This document shows positions 53,813-61,438 of a stretch of DNA of 64,000 nt, in pieces. A program made the translations under genes and the position numbers. The notes under the pieces are model-generated. The model was given only the letters and a program-made list of their open reading frames with translations, had not been told where the DNA came from and ran no database searches. This DNA is from a bacterium (lineage in GTDB: Bacteria > Armatimonadota > Fimbriimonadia > Fimbriimonadales > Fimbriimonadaceae). The stretch is from contig PNMZ01000003.1 in NCBI GenBank assembly GCA_013823945.1, forward strand, positions 212,326 to 276,325, in the 5' to 3' direction. Every line of letters starts with the position of its first letter. Positions within the stretch are counted from its first letter, which is position 1.

Positions 53813-54718
53813 CTACTCATCTTCCGTTGGCTCATGTTCCTCAACCGGCAAGGCCGGTAGCTTGGCGTCGAGCAGCTTTTCAGCATCCGCCTGGATCGTG
53901 GTCATTAGATCGAAGAACTCCCCAAACTTGCCATGATCCAAGAGGCTGGCGAATTCTGGATTGCGGAGTGAAGTCGTGAGGAATGCAGCGTCAGCCTTCA
54001 ATTGGTCGTCTTTGAGCACTGAACCGGCATCAGCAGCAACTTTGACCAGCGCGTCCACGGCACTCCAGTGCTGTTTTGCACTCGTGAGCAACTGAAGATC
54101 GTGCATCCCAACCTTTTGAAACTCCTCTATGACCGGAAGCTGAGTTGCTTCCGAGGCAAGAAGTGCTGGCTCCATCTCAAGTCGCTGGAAGTACCGTTCG
54201 GCGAAGGTAGGCGACCATTCACCTGAGAATGTGTTGTTCATCTCCCGACCGAGCACATCAGATTGGATCAAGAACTCTGGAATCCGCAAGTTCGCGGTCG
54301 ACTTCTTTGCGAATCGGTTCAAGGGGAATCTCGCGAACCACTCCAGTTTCGGCGCAAATTTGAAGATCAGAGCGACCGGAGGCAACAGGGCAAAAACTCC
54401 GATGATCGTCAAAAAGTCCATGTTCCCTGATTGGGTGAACACGATAAAAACCCACGTGGCAAGGAACGCAACTAACGGGAAGTAAGCCGCTTTGAAGCCG
54501 ATTCGACTGGATGTGGAAGGATGGATTGTGCAGTAGAAGTTTCCCTTATGCTCCTTAATATCCAGGAGCCCAGGTTGCCGAATCAAGAAGACGGCTCGCA
54601 CCAGAAAATAGATTGCAACTAATGCCGAGGCAACCAACGTGGCGACGAGCAGAATGAAGAAGAACTGCCACAGTACAACCAGGAAGAAGAGGAAAATGAT
54701 GCCGAGCACCCACTGCAT
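53813..54718 (-). CDS. Membrane protein of unknown function
   Basis: 301 aa from ATG 54718 with GAGG-AGG ahead. Two N-terminal helices (VLGIIFLFFLVVLWQFFFIL and VATLVASALVAIYFLV), then two more (AYFPLVAFLATWVFIVF and IIGVFALLPPVALIF), then a soluble helical C-terminal half (DLQLLTSAKQHWSAVDALV). No family recognised. Five bases after the zinc-ribbon gene, so likely a pair acting at the membrane. Confidence 0.6.
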   Translation of the reverse strand: MQWVLGIIFLFFLVVLWQFFFILLVATLVASALVAIYFLVRAVFLIRQPGLLDIKEHKGNFYCTIHPSTSSRIGFKAAYFPLVAFLATWVFIVFTQSGNMDFLTIIGVFALLPPVALIFKFAPKLEWFARFPLNRFAKKSTANLRIPEFLIQSDVLGREMNNTFSGEWSPTFAERYFQRLEMEPALLASEATQLPVIEEFQKVGMHDLQLLTSAKQHWSAVDALVKVAADAGSVLKDDQLKADAAFLTTSLRNPEFASLLDHGKFGEFFDLMTTIQADAEKLLDAKLPALPVEEHEPTEDE

Positions 54719-54723
54719 GTTCT

Positions 54724-55524
54724 TTAGTCCTCCTCCTCGGCGAGTGCTGCATGCGCTCGCATGAACTCTGCTGATTCGGCCCGGTGCGTTGCCATCTGCT
54801 GACTCAGCTCGGACCATCCGTCTTGACATTCTTTCTTGGCGTGAACCTGACGCTTTAAGAGGCGGTCTCGCCAATTGAGCAGTTCTCCGCAGTATTTACA
54901 CTGGAGGCGGTGCGCTCGAAGAGCATCGAGCTGATCGGTGTACGTCTCCAAAATCTTGAGTCGATCCACTTGATACAAGGACTCTGTTATCAGCAATGAC
55001 CCCTGGGATGTGCTCGCCAAAAGGATTTCGCCCTTTGCTTTACCCATTCGCTTCCTCAGCTTTGTCAACTTCTCCGCGACTGATTGTTCTTCAAGTCGTC
55101 GTTTCTCATCTTCTTTGCTTTGCTGAGCTTGTCGAATGGCCTCTTCCTTTTGTTGTCGGAGAGCCAATACTTCCTCGTATTGCCTCAAGGTGATTTGTCC
55201 CGAGTGATTGCAAGTTTCACAATCCCAAGAATGGGATCGTCGCCCATCGCACGACAAGCACACCTCTCGGTTGGAGCCACCGCAGTCGCGACACGGTTCA
55301 CCATACACTCGTCCTCGGTTGCAATAGCCGCATTCCGTGTACCCGCATCCGTCGCAGTGGTGACACTCCTCGGTTCTTGTTCCTGTCCCCGAGCAGTCAG
55401 GACAATTCCGGAGTGCGACGACCCCGTCAGGAGTGATCTCACCAATCGGAAAGCCGCAGTTTGGACAAGCTGGGGCCAGTTCACTCACTTGGTGCGAGCA
55501 TTCAGGACAGGAGATGAGCGCCAT
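54724..55524 (-). CDS. Multiple zinc-ribbon protein with coiled coil
   Basis: 266 aa. N-terminal zinc ribbon (CPECSHQV, ACPNCGF), then DnaJ-like CxxCxG repeats (CPDCSGTG, CDGCGYTECGYC, CRDCGG, CLSCDGR, CETCNHSG), a long charged coiled coil (ALRQQKEEAIRQAQQSKEDE), and a final CKYCGE. DnaJ zinc repeats bind unfolded protein or metal. Upstream partner of a membrane protein. Function unknown. Confidence 0.7.
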   Translation of the reverse strand: MALISCPECSHQVSELAPACPNCGFPIGEITPDGVVALRNCPDCSGTGTRTEECHHCDGCGYTECGYCNRGRVYGEPCRDCGGSNREVCLSCDGRRSHSWDCETCNHSGQITLRQYEEVLALRQQKEEAIRQAQQSKEDEKRRLEEQSVAEKLTKLRKRMGKAKGEILLASTSQGSLLITESLYQVDRLKILETYTDQLDALRAHRLQCKYCGELLNWRDRLLKRQVHAKKECQDGWSELSQQMATHRAESAEFMRAHAALAEEED

Positions 55525-55578
55525 AGTTCAAAGCCTTTCATCAGATTCTACAGGCTTTGGAGGTAATTTGTGTTCGCT

Positions 55579-55797
55579 CTAGAATCTGGTGCTGCTCCGA
55601 GGAAGCCCCGACCGCTGCTCCAAGCCTTTCAAGAATTCCGCAAGTTGGGTTGATGTGATTCTTCGAGAGCGACCGATTGATATTGAGCCGAGTAGGCCCA
55701 GGTCGAGTAATCGGTAGACGTGAGCGCGGCTGAGCGACAGCAGCTCCGCCGCCTCCTCAACCGTGTATGCCAGCTTTTTGTAGTTGGTTTCACTCAC
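55579..55797 (-). CDS. Excisionase-like MerR/HTH protein
   Basis: 72 aa: LAYTVEEAAELLSLSRAHVY, then RLLDLGLLGSISIGRSRRI, an excisionase-family HTH. Such small proteins bend DNA at att sites to favour excision. It lies 1.3 kb from the integrase, on the same strand, so is the likely Xis of this island. The DNA-binding turn SRAHVYRLLD is clear. Confidence 0.8.
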   Translation of the reverse strand: MSETNYKKLAYTVEEAAELLSLSRAHVYRLLDLGLLGSISIGRSRRITSTQLAEFLKGLEQRSGLPRSSTRF

Positions 55798-55930
55798 AGA
55801 TTGATGGTGCTCGAGCTGGTTTTGGGAGTATCAAGGCCAGTCTGGATTATTGAGCCGTGGCTCAACCGCCGTTGCACAAACGGTGTTTCCCGCGACGGGA
55901 AGGATCGGTTGGCATAACGTGAGAATCGAG

Positions 55931-56209
55931 ATGATTCTTGCCAACGCGAAGTTCCCGCTAGGGCGTCTCGTTGCAACGAGCAACGCGGCTTCTCAGCTCT
56001 CCCCGGAAGATGTAGCCATGGGCATGGCCCGTCATGCTTCGGGAGACTGGGGCGAGGTGTGTGAGGAGGATCATGCTTCAAATGAGGAGGCATTGGTCGA
56101 GAGACTCAGGCTCATGTCGGTCTACACAAGCTCAAGCGGCATCACGTTCTGGATCATCACCGAATGGGATCGATCCATCACCACAGTTCTCCTCCCCAAG
56201 GATTACTAG
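55931..56209 (+). CDS. Conserved plasmid/island-associated small protein
   Basis: 92 aa from ATG 55931. FPLGRLVATSNAASQLSPED, HASGDWGEVCEEDHASNEEA, then FWIITEWDRSITTVLLPKDY: a recognisable motif set (GDWG...D...N, ending in TTVLLPxDY) of a small protein family common on mobile elements. No function known. A longer frame starts at 55850 but has no supporting ribosome site. Confidence 0.6.
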   Translation: MILANAKFPLGRLVATSNAASQLSPEDVAMGMARHASGDWGEVCEEDHASNEEALVERLRLMSVYTSSSGITFWIITEWDRSITTVLLPKDY

Positions 56210-56278
56210 TTCCAGCGGCCTCAGGCGAGGTCGCTCTTTTTACTTCCAGTGTATGCTTTGCGGTTAGGCCCGACTCAC

Positions 56279-57142
56279 ATGAGTATCCCACCCAGCACTG
56301 CAAGTATCCATGATTATCGAGAGCCCGTAGTACGCACGCAGAGTCTGATTCAAGGCCTTGCTGAGCGCGCAAATTCTGGGGCGAGCACAAGCCTGTTGGA
56401 TCGAACTGGATGGTACGTCCTAGCATTTGCCTCGTTCGAGGCAATGATCGCCGACCTCATGATCTTCCATCTACAGGAGAATCCCCATCTACTACCAAGT
56501 GAGGATCGAAAGATTCAAGTCAGACAGATAGTATCTTCTAACAACGGATTTAAGCTCGTCCAGTTTTGCGTTGAGGAGTATGTGCGATCAATTGGCTACA
56601 AGAATATCGAAGAGATTTTAAAGTGCTTCGGTGAAAAACTCACAATCGGCAAAATTGGAACCGATCTTCAAGTTGATCGCCTTTCGCGTGCAAAGGAACT
56701 TCGCAACAAGATTCTACACGTTGACATCCACAGTCTTCGCGAACCTAAACTTGCCTCAGATGGATTCGAAGTCTTGGTCGAAATCTGTGACTCGATACTA
56801 GAAAACGTCGAAGTAAGGTTCGGATCACTAACTCGAATCTGTGTAATAAAGAACCTCTGGGAATATATGTTTCCGACTCCGATAATGCGCCCCTTTGAAG
56901 CCTTTTTTTATCTGGATGCTGAGAAAGACGAAGTGACTGGTTACAAGCCTTTCGATGTCACCGCTTCAGGAATCTCAAACTCAGAGCGACTTTACTACGA
57001 AATCTGGCTTAGCCACTTCGCAGGCAACGTTTCGATCCAAGGATTCAACGTGAGATCGCTCTCAGATGACAAGTTGTTCTGGCTCTTAAGTAAGCTTCAA
57101 CGCACAGCACTTTGGGGATCACGCTACAGCGACCGGCCTTAG
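56279..57142 (+). CDS. HEPN-domain protein
   Basis: 287 aa from ATG 56279 (MSIPPSTASIHDY). Helical throughout, with RAKELRNKILHVDIHS, in which Arg142 and His147 form the R-x4-H active pair of HEPN ribonucleases. N-terminal half resembles MAE_28990-like/RiboL-PSP HEPN proteins. HEPN enzymes cut RNA in abortive infection or toxin systems. Converges on the integrase gene with a 4-base overlap. No obvious partner antitoxin gene next to it, apart from the small plasmid-type protein upstream. Confidence 0.6.
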   Translation: MSIPPSTASIHDYREPVVRTQSLIQGLAERANSGASTSLLDRTGWYVLAFASFEAMIADLMIFHLQENPHLLPSEDRKIQVRQIVSSNNGFKLVQFCVEEYVRSIGYKNIEEILKCFGEKLTIGKIGTDLQVDRLSRAKELRNKILHVDIHSLREPKLASDGFEVLVEICDSILENVEVRFGSLTRICVIKNLWEYMFPTPIMRPFEAFFYLDAEKDEVTGYKPFDVTASGISNSERLYYEIWLSHFAGNVSIQGFNVRSLSDDKLFWLLSKLQRTALWGSRYSDRP

Positions 57143-58272
57143 GTTATGAGTGCGTCCAGCGCAACTCTCAGGATCACTTGGGCAGGCGTCAATGGTCTTG
57201 TGTAGTTGACCTCCGTCACGCCATCCGCTGAGTGTCCGACGTGTTCTTTGAGCGTGGTTGGCGAGACCTCCGGGCAGAGCTTCTCAATCCAGTTGATGTG
57301 CGTGAGTCGGCAGTCGTGCGGGCTCATATCTTCGGGTAGAGCCGCCTCCTTTCGAATCCGACGCCACGTCGCGTAGACCAGGGCCTTCATGCGAGGCTTG
57401 TTTTCGCTCGCCTGAGGCCAGATAAGGTCATCCTCTTTGAGTCCCACGATCACGAGTTCTAAAAGTCTCTTGAGCGTGTCGCACATCACCGCCATCCGAA
57501 CTTTGTCTCCTTTCGGAAGCGCAACTGTTTGCGAACTCTTGGCATCGAGCTTCACTGCTCGATCAACCAGTATCAGGCCCTCATCCATCCTCAACTGACC
57601 ACGAGTCAGAGCCATTTGCTCCCCGAGCCGAAGTCCGGCAAGCAGAAACACCCCCAGCATTGCTCGTCGGGAATCATCCAGCTTTTTGGAAGCGAGAGCC
57701 TTCCTTGCTTCCTCCGGTGAAAGAGCTACCGCTTCACGTCTTGCTGGTGTGGGCATATCCAAACAGAACGGATTCGACCAGAAGTGCGGAACGCGTCGAT
57801 ACGGCGTGATCGCCTGGTTGAAAGCTCGAACGAGCCCTGCCTTGAGAGCGATGCGAGTGTGCTCCCCAACACCATCATCCTTGAGTTTCTGGTAGAACGC
57901 TCGAACGTCCATCGGGTCAATCTTCGTAAGTGGAACACCGGCCCACCTCGGAGCCGCGTATTTTTTGTAGCGCGAGACTCTGTCTCTCAGAGTCTTTGGG
58001 TCGAGTGAGTCTCTCCAGTCGTTTTCAGAGAGCCACATGAACCACTCCCCGAATGTCATCGCCTGGACCTTGTGAATCGCCGCGACCTCGTCAGACCGCT
58101 TGAGAGAGCGAAGGAAGTCCTTGCCCTCACGCTGAGTGGGAAACACGCGTGAGATGCGCTTCTTGACGCCCGTGGTTTCTGCTAGGACGTATTGAACACG
58201 CCACTTCCCGGCGAGTTTGCCCGTGTTGATCGGTCGGCATGATCCTTCTCCGTGGTCTGCTCGTGTTGGCAT
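57139..58272 (-). CDS. int: Tyrosine integrase of the island
   Basis: 377 aa. N-terminal arm-binding region, core-binding SAM-like domain (MTFGEWFMWLSENDWRDSLD), catalytic domain with Arg in LAGLRLGEQMAL near 218, HxxR in SPHDCRLTHINW near 320, and the nucleophile Tyr in VTEVNYTRPL near 357. It is transcribed away from the tRNA end, about 100 bases from the attachment core. Integrases of this placement insert into tRNA 3' ends. The start codon lies among the GAGAGACC arm repeats. Confidence 0.96.
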   Translation of the reverse strand: MPTRADHGEGSCRPINTGKLAGKWRVQYVLAETTGVKKRISRVFPTQREGKDFLRSLKRSDEVAAIHKVQAMTFGEWFMWLSENDWRDSLDPKTLRDRVSRYKKYAAPRWAGVPLTKIDPMDVRAFYQKLKDDGVGEHTRIALKAGLVRAFNQAITPYRRVPHFWSNPFCLDMPTPARREAVALSPEEARKALASKKLDDSRRAMLGVFLLAGLRLGEQMALTRGQLRMDEGLILVDRAVKLDAKSSQTVALPKGDKVRMAVMCDTLKRLLELVIVGLKEDDLIWPQASENKPRMKALVYATWRRIRKEAALPEDMSPHDCRLTHINWIEKLCPEVSPTTLKEHVGHSADGVTEVNYTRPLTPAQVILRVALDALIT

Positions 58273-58307
58273 ACGAGAGAGTCTACACGGGAATAATACT
58301 CAAAAGT

Positions 58308-58366
58308 GAGAGACTTTTTGAGAGACCTGGGCTGGTGGTCTCTCATTTCCCTCTATCAAGTCTCTC
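58308..58366. promoter_or_regulatory. Putative integrase arm-type sites, right inner end
   Basis: GAGAGACT at 58308, GAGAGACC at 58320-58327, its complement at 58337-58344 and GTCTCTC at 58360-58366, all between the integrase start and the attachment core. The 13-mer GAGAGACCTGGGC at 58320 matches 6860 at the far end. Together they look like the second attP arm, and they overlap the integrase promoter so could also control it. Confidence 0.6.
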
Positions 58367-58369
58367 AAG

Positions 58370-58429
58370 TTAGGTTCAAAATAGTGGCGGCCCCGGAGGG
58401 AATCGAACCCCCGACGCCCTCCTTAGGAC
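58370..58429. repeat. attR: right 60-bp direct repeat (within tRNA-Arg)
   Basis: Exact copy of 6711-6770. Here the core is part of the intact tRNA: it covers the tRNA 3' end from the anticodon loop to the encoded CCA and 15 bases outside it. The base after the core (58430) differs from 6771 and continues the complete tRNA. Marks the right boundary; distance between the two copies is 51,659 bases. Confidence 0.93.
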
Positions 58430-58460
58430 GGAGGCGCTCTATCCACTGAGCTACGAGGCC
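58385..58460 (-). tRNA. tRNA-Arg (anticodon CCU)
   Basis: 76 bases with encoded CCA, folded by eye: acceptor GGCCTCG with CGGGGCC (one G-U pair), D-arm GCTC/GAGC, anticodon stem CCTCC/GGAGG with loop GTCCTAA, anticodon CCT, and T-arm GGGGG-TTCGATT-CCCTC. It reads codon AGG. It is intact and carries the attachment core in its 3' half, so the island preserves tRNA function. The 380 bases that follow to folC hold no gene. Confidence 0.96.
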
Positions 58461-58803
58461 GGAACAGGATCAAGTTTACCAGGGGAAAGATGAAGCGAGG
58501 GTTCAGGCTATTAGGTAGGTGTTGTTTCGTTAAGGGTGGGTGTCGGCAAGTGAAGTTGGGCAGAAATTAAGATGGCTCCAGGTTTGATTGAGGGTGAGAC
58601 GTTGTTGGTTTTGGTTGGAAACCTCTGGAAACTAGAGAGAAGCTAAGAAGGCATTTGGGCGGGGAGAAAGGATGGAGGGATCAGAGAAAAATGAAGCCGT
58701 GGAAATCCTAGTGCAGGAGAAGACTGGGGCTAACATCACATCCATGAATTAGTTGTTTAGCTCACAAAGTTTGTTATGGGATATATTTTTCATGGGTTTG
58801 GTC

Positions 58804-58833
58804 TTGGTCTCTTTTGATATGTTTTGATACAAT
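58804..58833 (+). promoter_or_regulatory. Candidate folC promoter
   Basis: TTGGTC (58804-58809), 18 bases, TACAAT (58828-58833), followed nine bases later by the folC ATG at 58843. A short leader is implied. It is the only promoter-like pair seen in the 58461-58842 gap. Confidence 0.45.
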
Positions 58834-58842
58834 AACTTAGAC

Positions 58843-60129
58843 ATGAGAACGTTGGCGGAGGTGGTTGATTGGATTTATTCCCACCGGGGAGCGATTTGGC
58901 GACGGAAGCTCGATCGCATCGAACGTCTCTCAGAGCTAGTTGGGGTGCCTAGTGGGGGGGCGGCACGTTTCATTCATGTGGCCGGGACCAATGGAAAGGG
59001 GAGTGTCACTTCGATGGTCGAGGCCATGATGCGAGAGGCGGGGCTGAAAACGGGAAGTTGTTACAGTCCGTACGTTTATTCCGTCCGAGAGCGGGCGATG
59101 GTCGGCGGGGAGTTGATTTCAGAAGAGGATTTTGTTAGGGGGGGGAACAAGCTGCGCGAGGCAGTTCAAATTTTGGAGGGTGAGGGATTTGGTAAGCCCA
59201 CAGTCTTTGAATTGTTCACCGCGCTAGCATTTTGGTATTGGAAGGAGGAACGCGTTGATACGGCAGCGGTTGAAGTGGGATTGGGTGGGATTCTGGATTG
59301 CACGAACATTATTGATCCGGCGGTGAGTGCGATTGTTTCGATTGGGTTTGACCACATGGATGTGCTTGGCGACACGCTGGGTGAGATTGCTTTGGAGAAA
59401 GCGGGGGTGGCAAAACCGGGGCGGCCGCTCGTTTTGGGGGATGTTCCCGCTGAAGCGCGCGACGTGATTTGCAGCTATGCGCAATCGGTTGGGGCGGCGG
59501 TTGATGTCTATGGTGAAGATTGGCGGATTCGACCGAATGTGGATCAGGCGAAGTTTGGTCTGGTGAGTCGATTTGGGAATTTTGATTTGCCCAAGCCGCG
59601 CCGCCTACGGGGTGCGATTCAGACACATAATGCAGCGGTTGCCGCGATGAGTTTCCTCCATTTTTCATATGGTGAGTTGGAATTGGGTGAGCAGATTCGG
59701 GTGATTTCTCGGGGATTGGAGCGGGCATTTTTGCCGGGTCGGTTTGAGGTTGTGCGTTCGAGGGGGAGGACATGGATTTTTGACGGTGCGCATAACGAAC
59801 AGGCAGCCTCCGAGTTGGTGAGGAGTTTTCGTCAGGAGTATCCGGGGATTCGTCCCGGGGTGATTTTTGGGATGCTGTCGTCGCATGATCCGGCGACGGT
59901 TTTGAACCAGATTGATTTGTTGGGCGGATTGGTCAGGTGCGTACCAATTGATTGGAGTTTGTCGGCTGACCCGAAGGAGTTGGTGGCTCTGACTCAGAAT
60001 GGTAGAGCATTTGATTCAATTTCGGCAGCTTTGGACGATGTGGCAGAAGAAGTCGTTTTTGTGACAGGGAGTTTCTATCTGTTGAAAGATGTGCGGGATT
60101 TGTTGAACGGCGGTCAGACAGATAAGTAA
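58843..60129 (+). CDS. folC: Bifunctional folylpolyglutamate/dihydrofolate synthase FolC
   Basis: 428 aa Mur-ligase-like enzyme that adds glutamate to dihydropteroate or folate. P-loop VAGTNGKGSVTSMVEAMM, then TGSCYSPYVYSVRERAMV, Mg site VEVGLGGILDCTNII and C-terminal RTWIFDGAHNEQAA. Full length. Codons favour G/T-ending choices here (GGG, TTT), unlike the C/A mix in the island. First gene beyond the tRNA. Confidence 0.93.
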   Translation: MRTLAEVVDWIYSHRGAIWRRKLDRIERLSELVGVPSGGAARFIHVAGTNGKGSVTSMVEAMMREAGLKTGSCYSPYVYSVRERAMVGGELISEEDFVRGGNKLREAVQILEGEGFGKPTVFELFTALAFWYWKEERVDTAAVEVGLGGILDCTNIIDPAVSAIVSIGFDHMDVLGDTLGEIALEKAGVAKPGRPLVLGDVPAEARDVICSYAQSVGAAVDVYGEDWRIRPNVDQAKFGLVSRFGNFDLPKPRRLRGAIQTHNAAVAAMSFLHFSYGELELGEQIRVISRGLERAFLPGRFEVVRSRGRTWIFDGAHNEQAASELVRSFRQEYPGIRPGVIFGMLSSHDPATVLNQIDLLGGLVRCVPIDWSLSADPKELVALTQNGRAFDSISAALDDVAEEVVFVTGSFYLLKDVRDLLNGGQTDK

Positions 60130-60209
60130 TCGGGAACCTTTGGGGCTAAGTGGACATTAATGTAAACTGTTGAATGTCGGATCGTGGCATTCGACAGGAT
60201 TTCAGAACT

Positions 60210-60758
60210 ATGAAAAATGCGCTTCTTGGAACGGTAGCGGTGCTTGCGTTGGCTTTGCCGGCGTTTGCTTCGGCTCCGGACAGTGGTCTTAAAGTTGGGG
60301 AAATGGTTTCGGCTTTCCACCCGACACACGTTGGTGGACCGGATAAGGGGACCGATACTTGCCCTCCTTGTAAGTATGGTAACCGCCCAGCCGTTCAGGT
60401 TTGGCACAACCATGACGACGAAGAGAATTTGGTTGCAACCATCAAGCACTTGGATGCGAAGGTTGGTTCTAGCAAGCACGAGTTGAAGGCATTCGCAATC
60501 CGCGTCGCTTTCTGCGATGGTTGCGCGGGTGAGACTTCAAAGTTGTCTGAGAAAGTTGGCAACGTCAAAGTTGGTATTGCACACGTCAATGCCAGCGATG
60601 AAGCCATTGAAGCATATAAGTACAACATTGACCGAGAAGTGAAGAACACGGTTTTTGTTTACAAGAACAAGAAGGTTGTCGAGAAGTTTGTGAACTTCAA
60701 GGCCGACAAGGCTGGCTTGGCGAAGCTCGATGCAGCGATTGCCAAGATTGACAATTAA
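60210..60758 (+). CDS. Exported thioredoxin-like protein
   Basis: 182 aa from ATG 60210: signal peptide (LLGTVAVLALALPAFASA), then a thioredoxin-like fold with CPPC near residue 51 (DTCPPCKYGN) and VAFCDGCAGETSK. Secreted redoxin or a haem/copper-site maturation helper. Forty bases after folC on the same strand, and ends in a strong hairpin. Confidence 0.7.
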   Translation: MKNALLGTVAVLALALPAFASAPDSGLKVGEMVSAFHPTHVGGPDKGTDTCPPCKYGNRPAVQVWHNHDDEENLVATIKHLDAKVGSSKHELKAFAIRVAFCDGCAGETSKLSEKVGNVKVGIAHVNASDEAIEAYKYNIDREVKNTVFVYKNKKVVEKFVNFKADKAGLAKLDAAIAKIDN

Positions 60759-60777
60759 GGAACTGTCGTAACATAGT

Positions 60778-60809
60778 TGAGTGGCACGACAAATTCGTCG
60801 GGCCACTCA
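60778..60809. terminator. Hairpin terminator between convergent genes
   Basis: TGAGTGGC (60778-60785) pairs with GCCACTCA (60802-60809), with an extra inner ACGAC/GTCG pair, followed by GTTTT. It separates the plus-strand exported protein from the minus-strand gene ending at 60813 and probably serves both. Confidence 0.7.
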
Positions 60810-60812
60810 GTT

Positions 60813-61367
60813 TTAAGATATGATTCCGTTTATGAACTTATCAAATCGTGATTGCATGTAGTAGCGATGCTCTCGTTTTGGGAAGGGAACGCCCTGTGGG
60901 TTTTTTCGTTCCATGAGATAAGCAGATTCTGGTTGTGAACCAATTCTAAATTTGATTTCGTACTCGTTCGCTTTATCGGTTGAGCGAACAAATACTTCGA
61001 TTTTTGAACCGCCTGTTAACTGAGACGTTCCCAGAAGGATCCAATGGTCGGGAAACTTCTGGGGAATTGCGTCGGACTCATCACTCACAAATTCTGGCCA
61101 TAGATCGAGATTTTCCTCGCGGGGAAAGGTCGGATTTTTAGTGTAGGGCTCGAATGTGAACGGGGGAGAAGCTTTGAGCGGTCGAAATGCGTTCGGTTGG
61201 CCTACGTATTCGAGCATTTGCACCGCACATTGATCGAAGTGGCATTTCAATCGAGAACCCTGGGGTAAGCAATCAGTTCGTTGTTCAATGGGAACGAAGA
61301 GCCAGTGATAGCTTATCGCAGACACTAGGACAAATAAAGATATGAGAAACCAGTGGATTAACTTCAT
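60813..61367 (-). CDS. Membrane-anchored protein of unknown function
   Basis: 184 aa, an N-terminal helix (LIHWFLISLFVLVSAISYHW) and an outer soluble part with two Cys (LPQGSRLKCHFDQC). No family recognised. Divergent from the DUF5695-like gene; only about 70 bases lie between the two starts. Confidence 0.65.
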   Translation of the reverse strand: MKLIHWFLISLFVLVSAISYHWLFVPIEQRTDCLPQGSRLKCHFDQCAVQMLEYVGQPNAFRPLKASPPFTFEPYTKNPTFPREENLDLWPEFVSDESDAIPQKFPDHWILLGTSQLTGGSKIEVFVRSTDKANEYEIKFRIGSQPESAYLMERKNPQGVPFPKREHRYYMQSRFDKFINGIIS

Positions 61368-61438
61368 ATTGGAGCATACGCCTCGACTCTGATTTTGGTT
61401 CTTAAAGCAATTGAGACAGGTACTCTGACAATCCTAAG

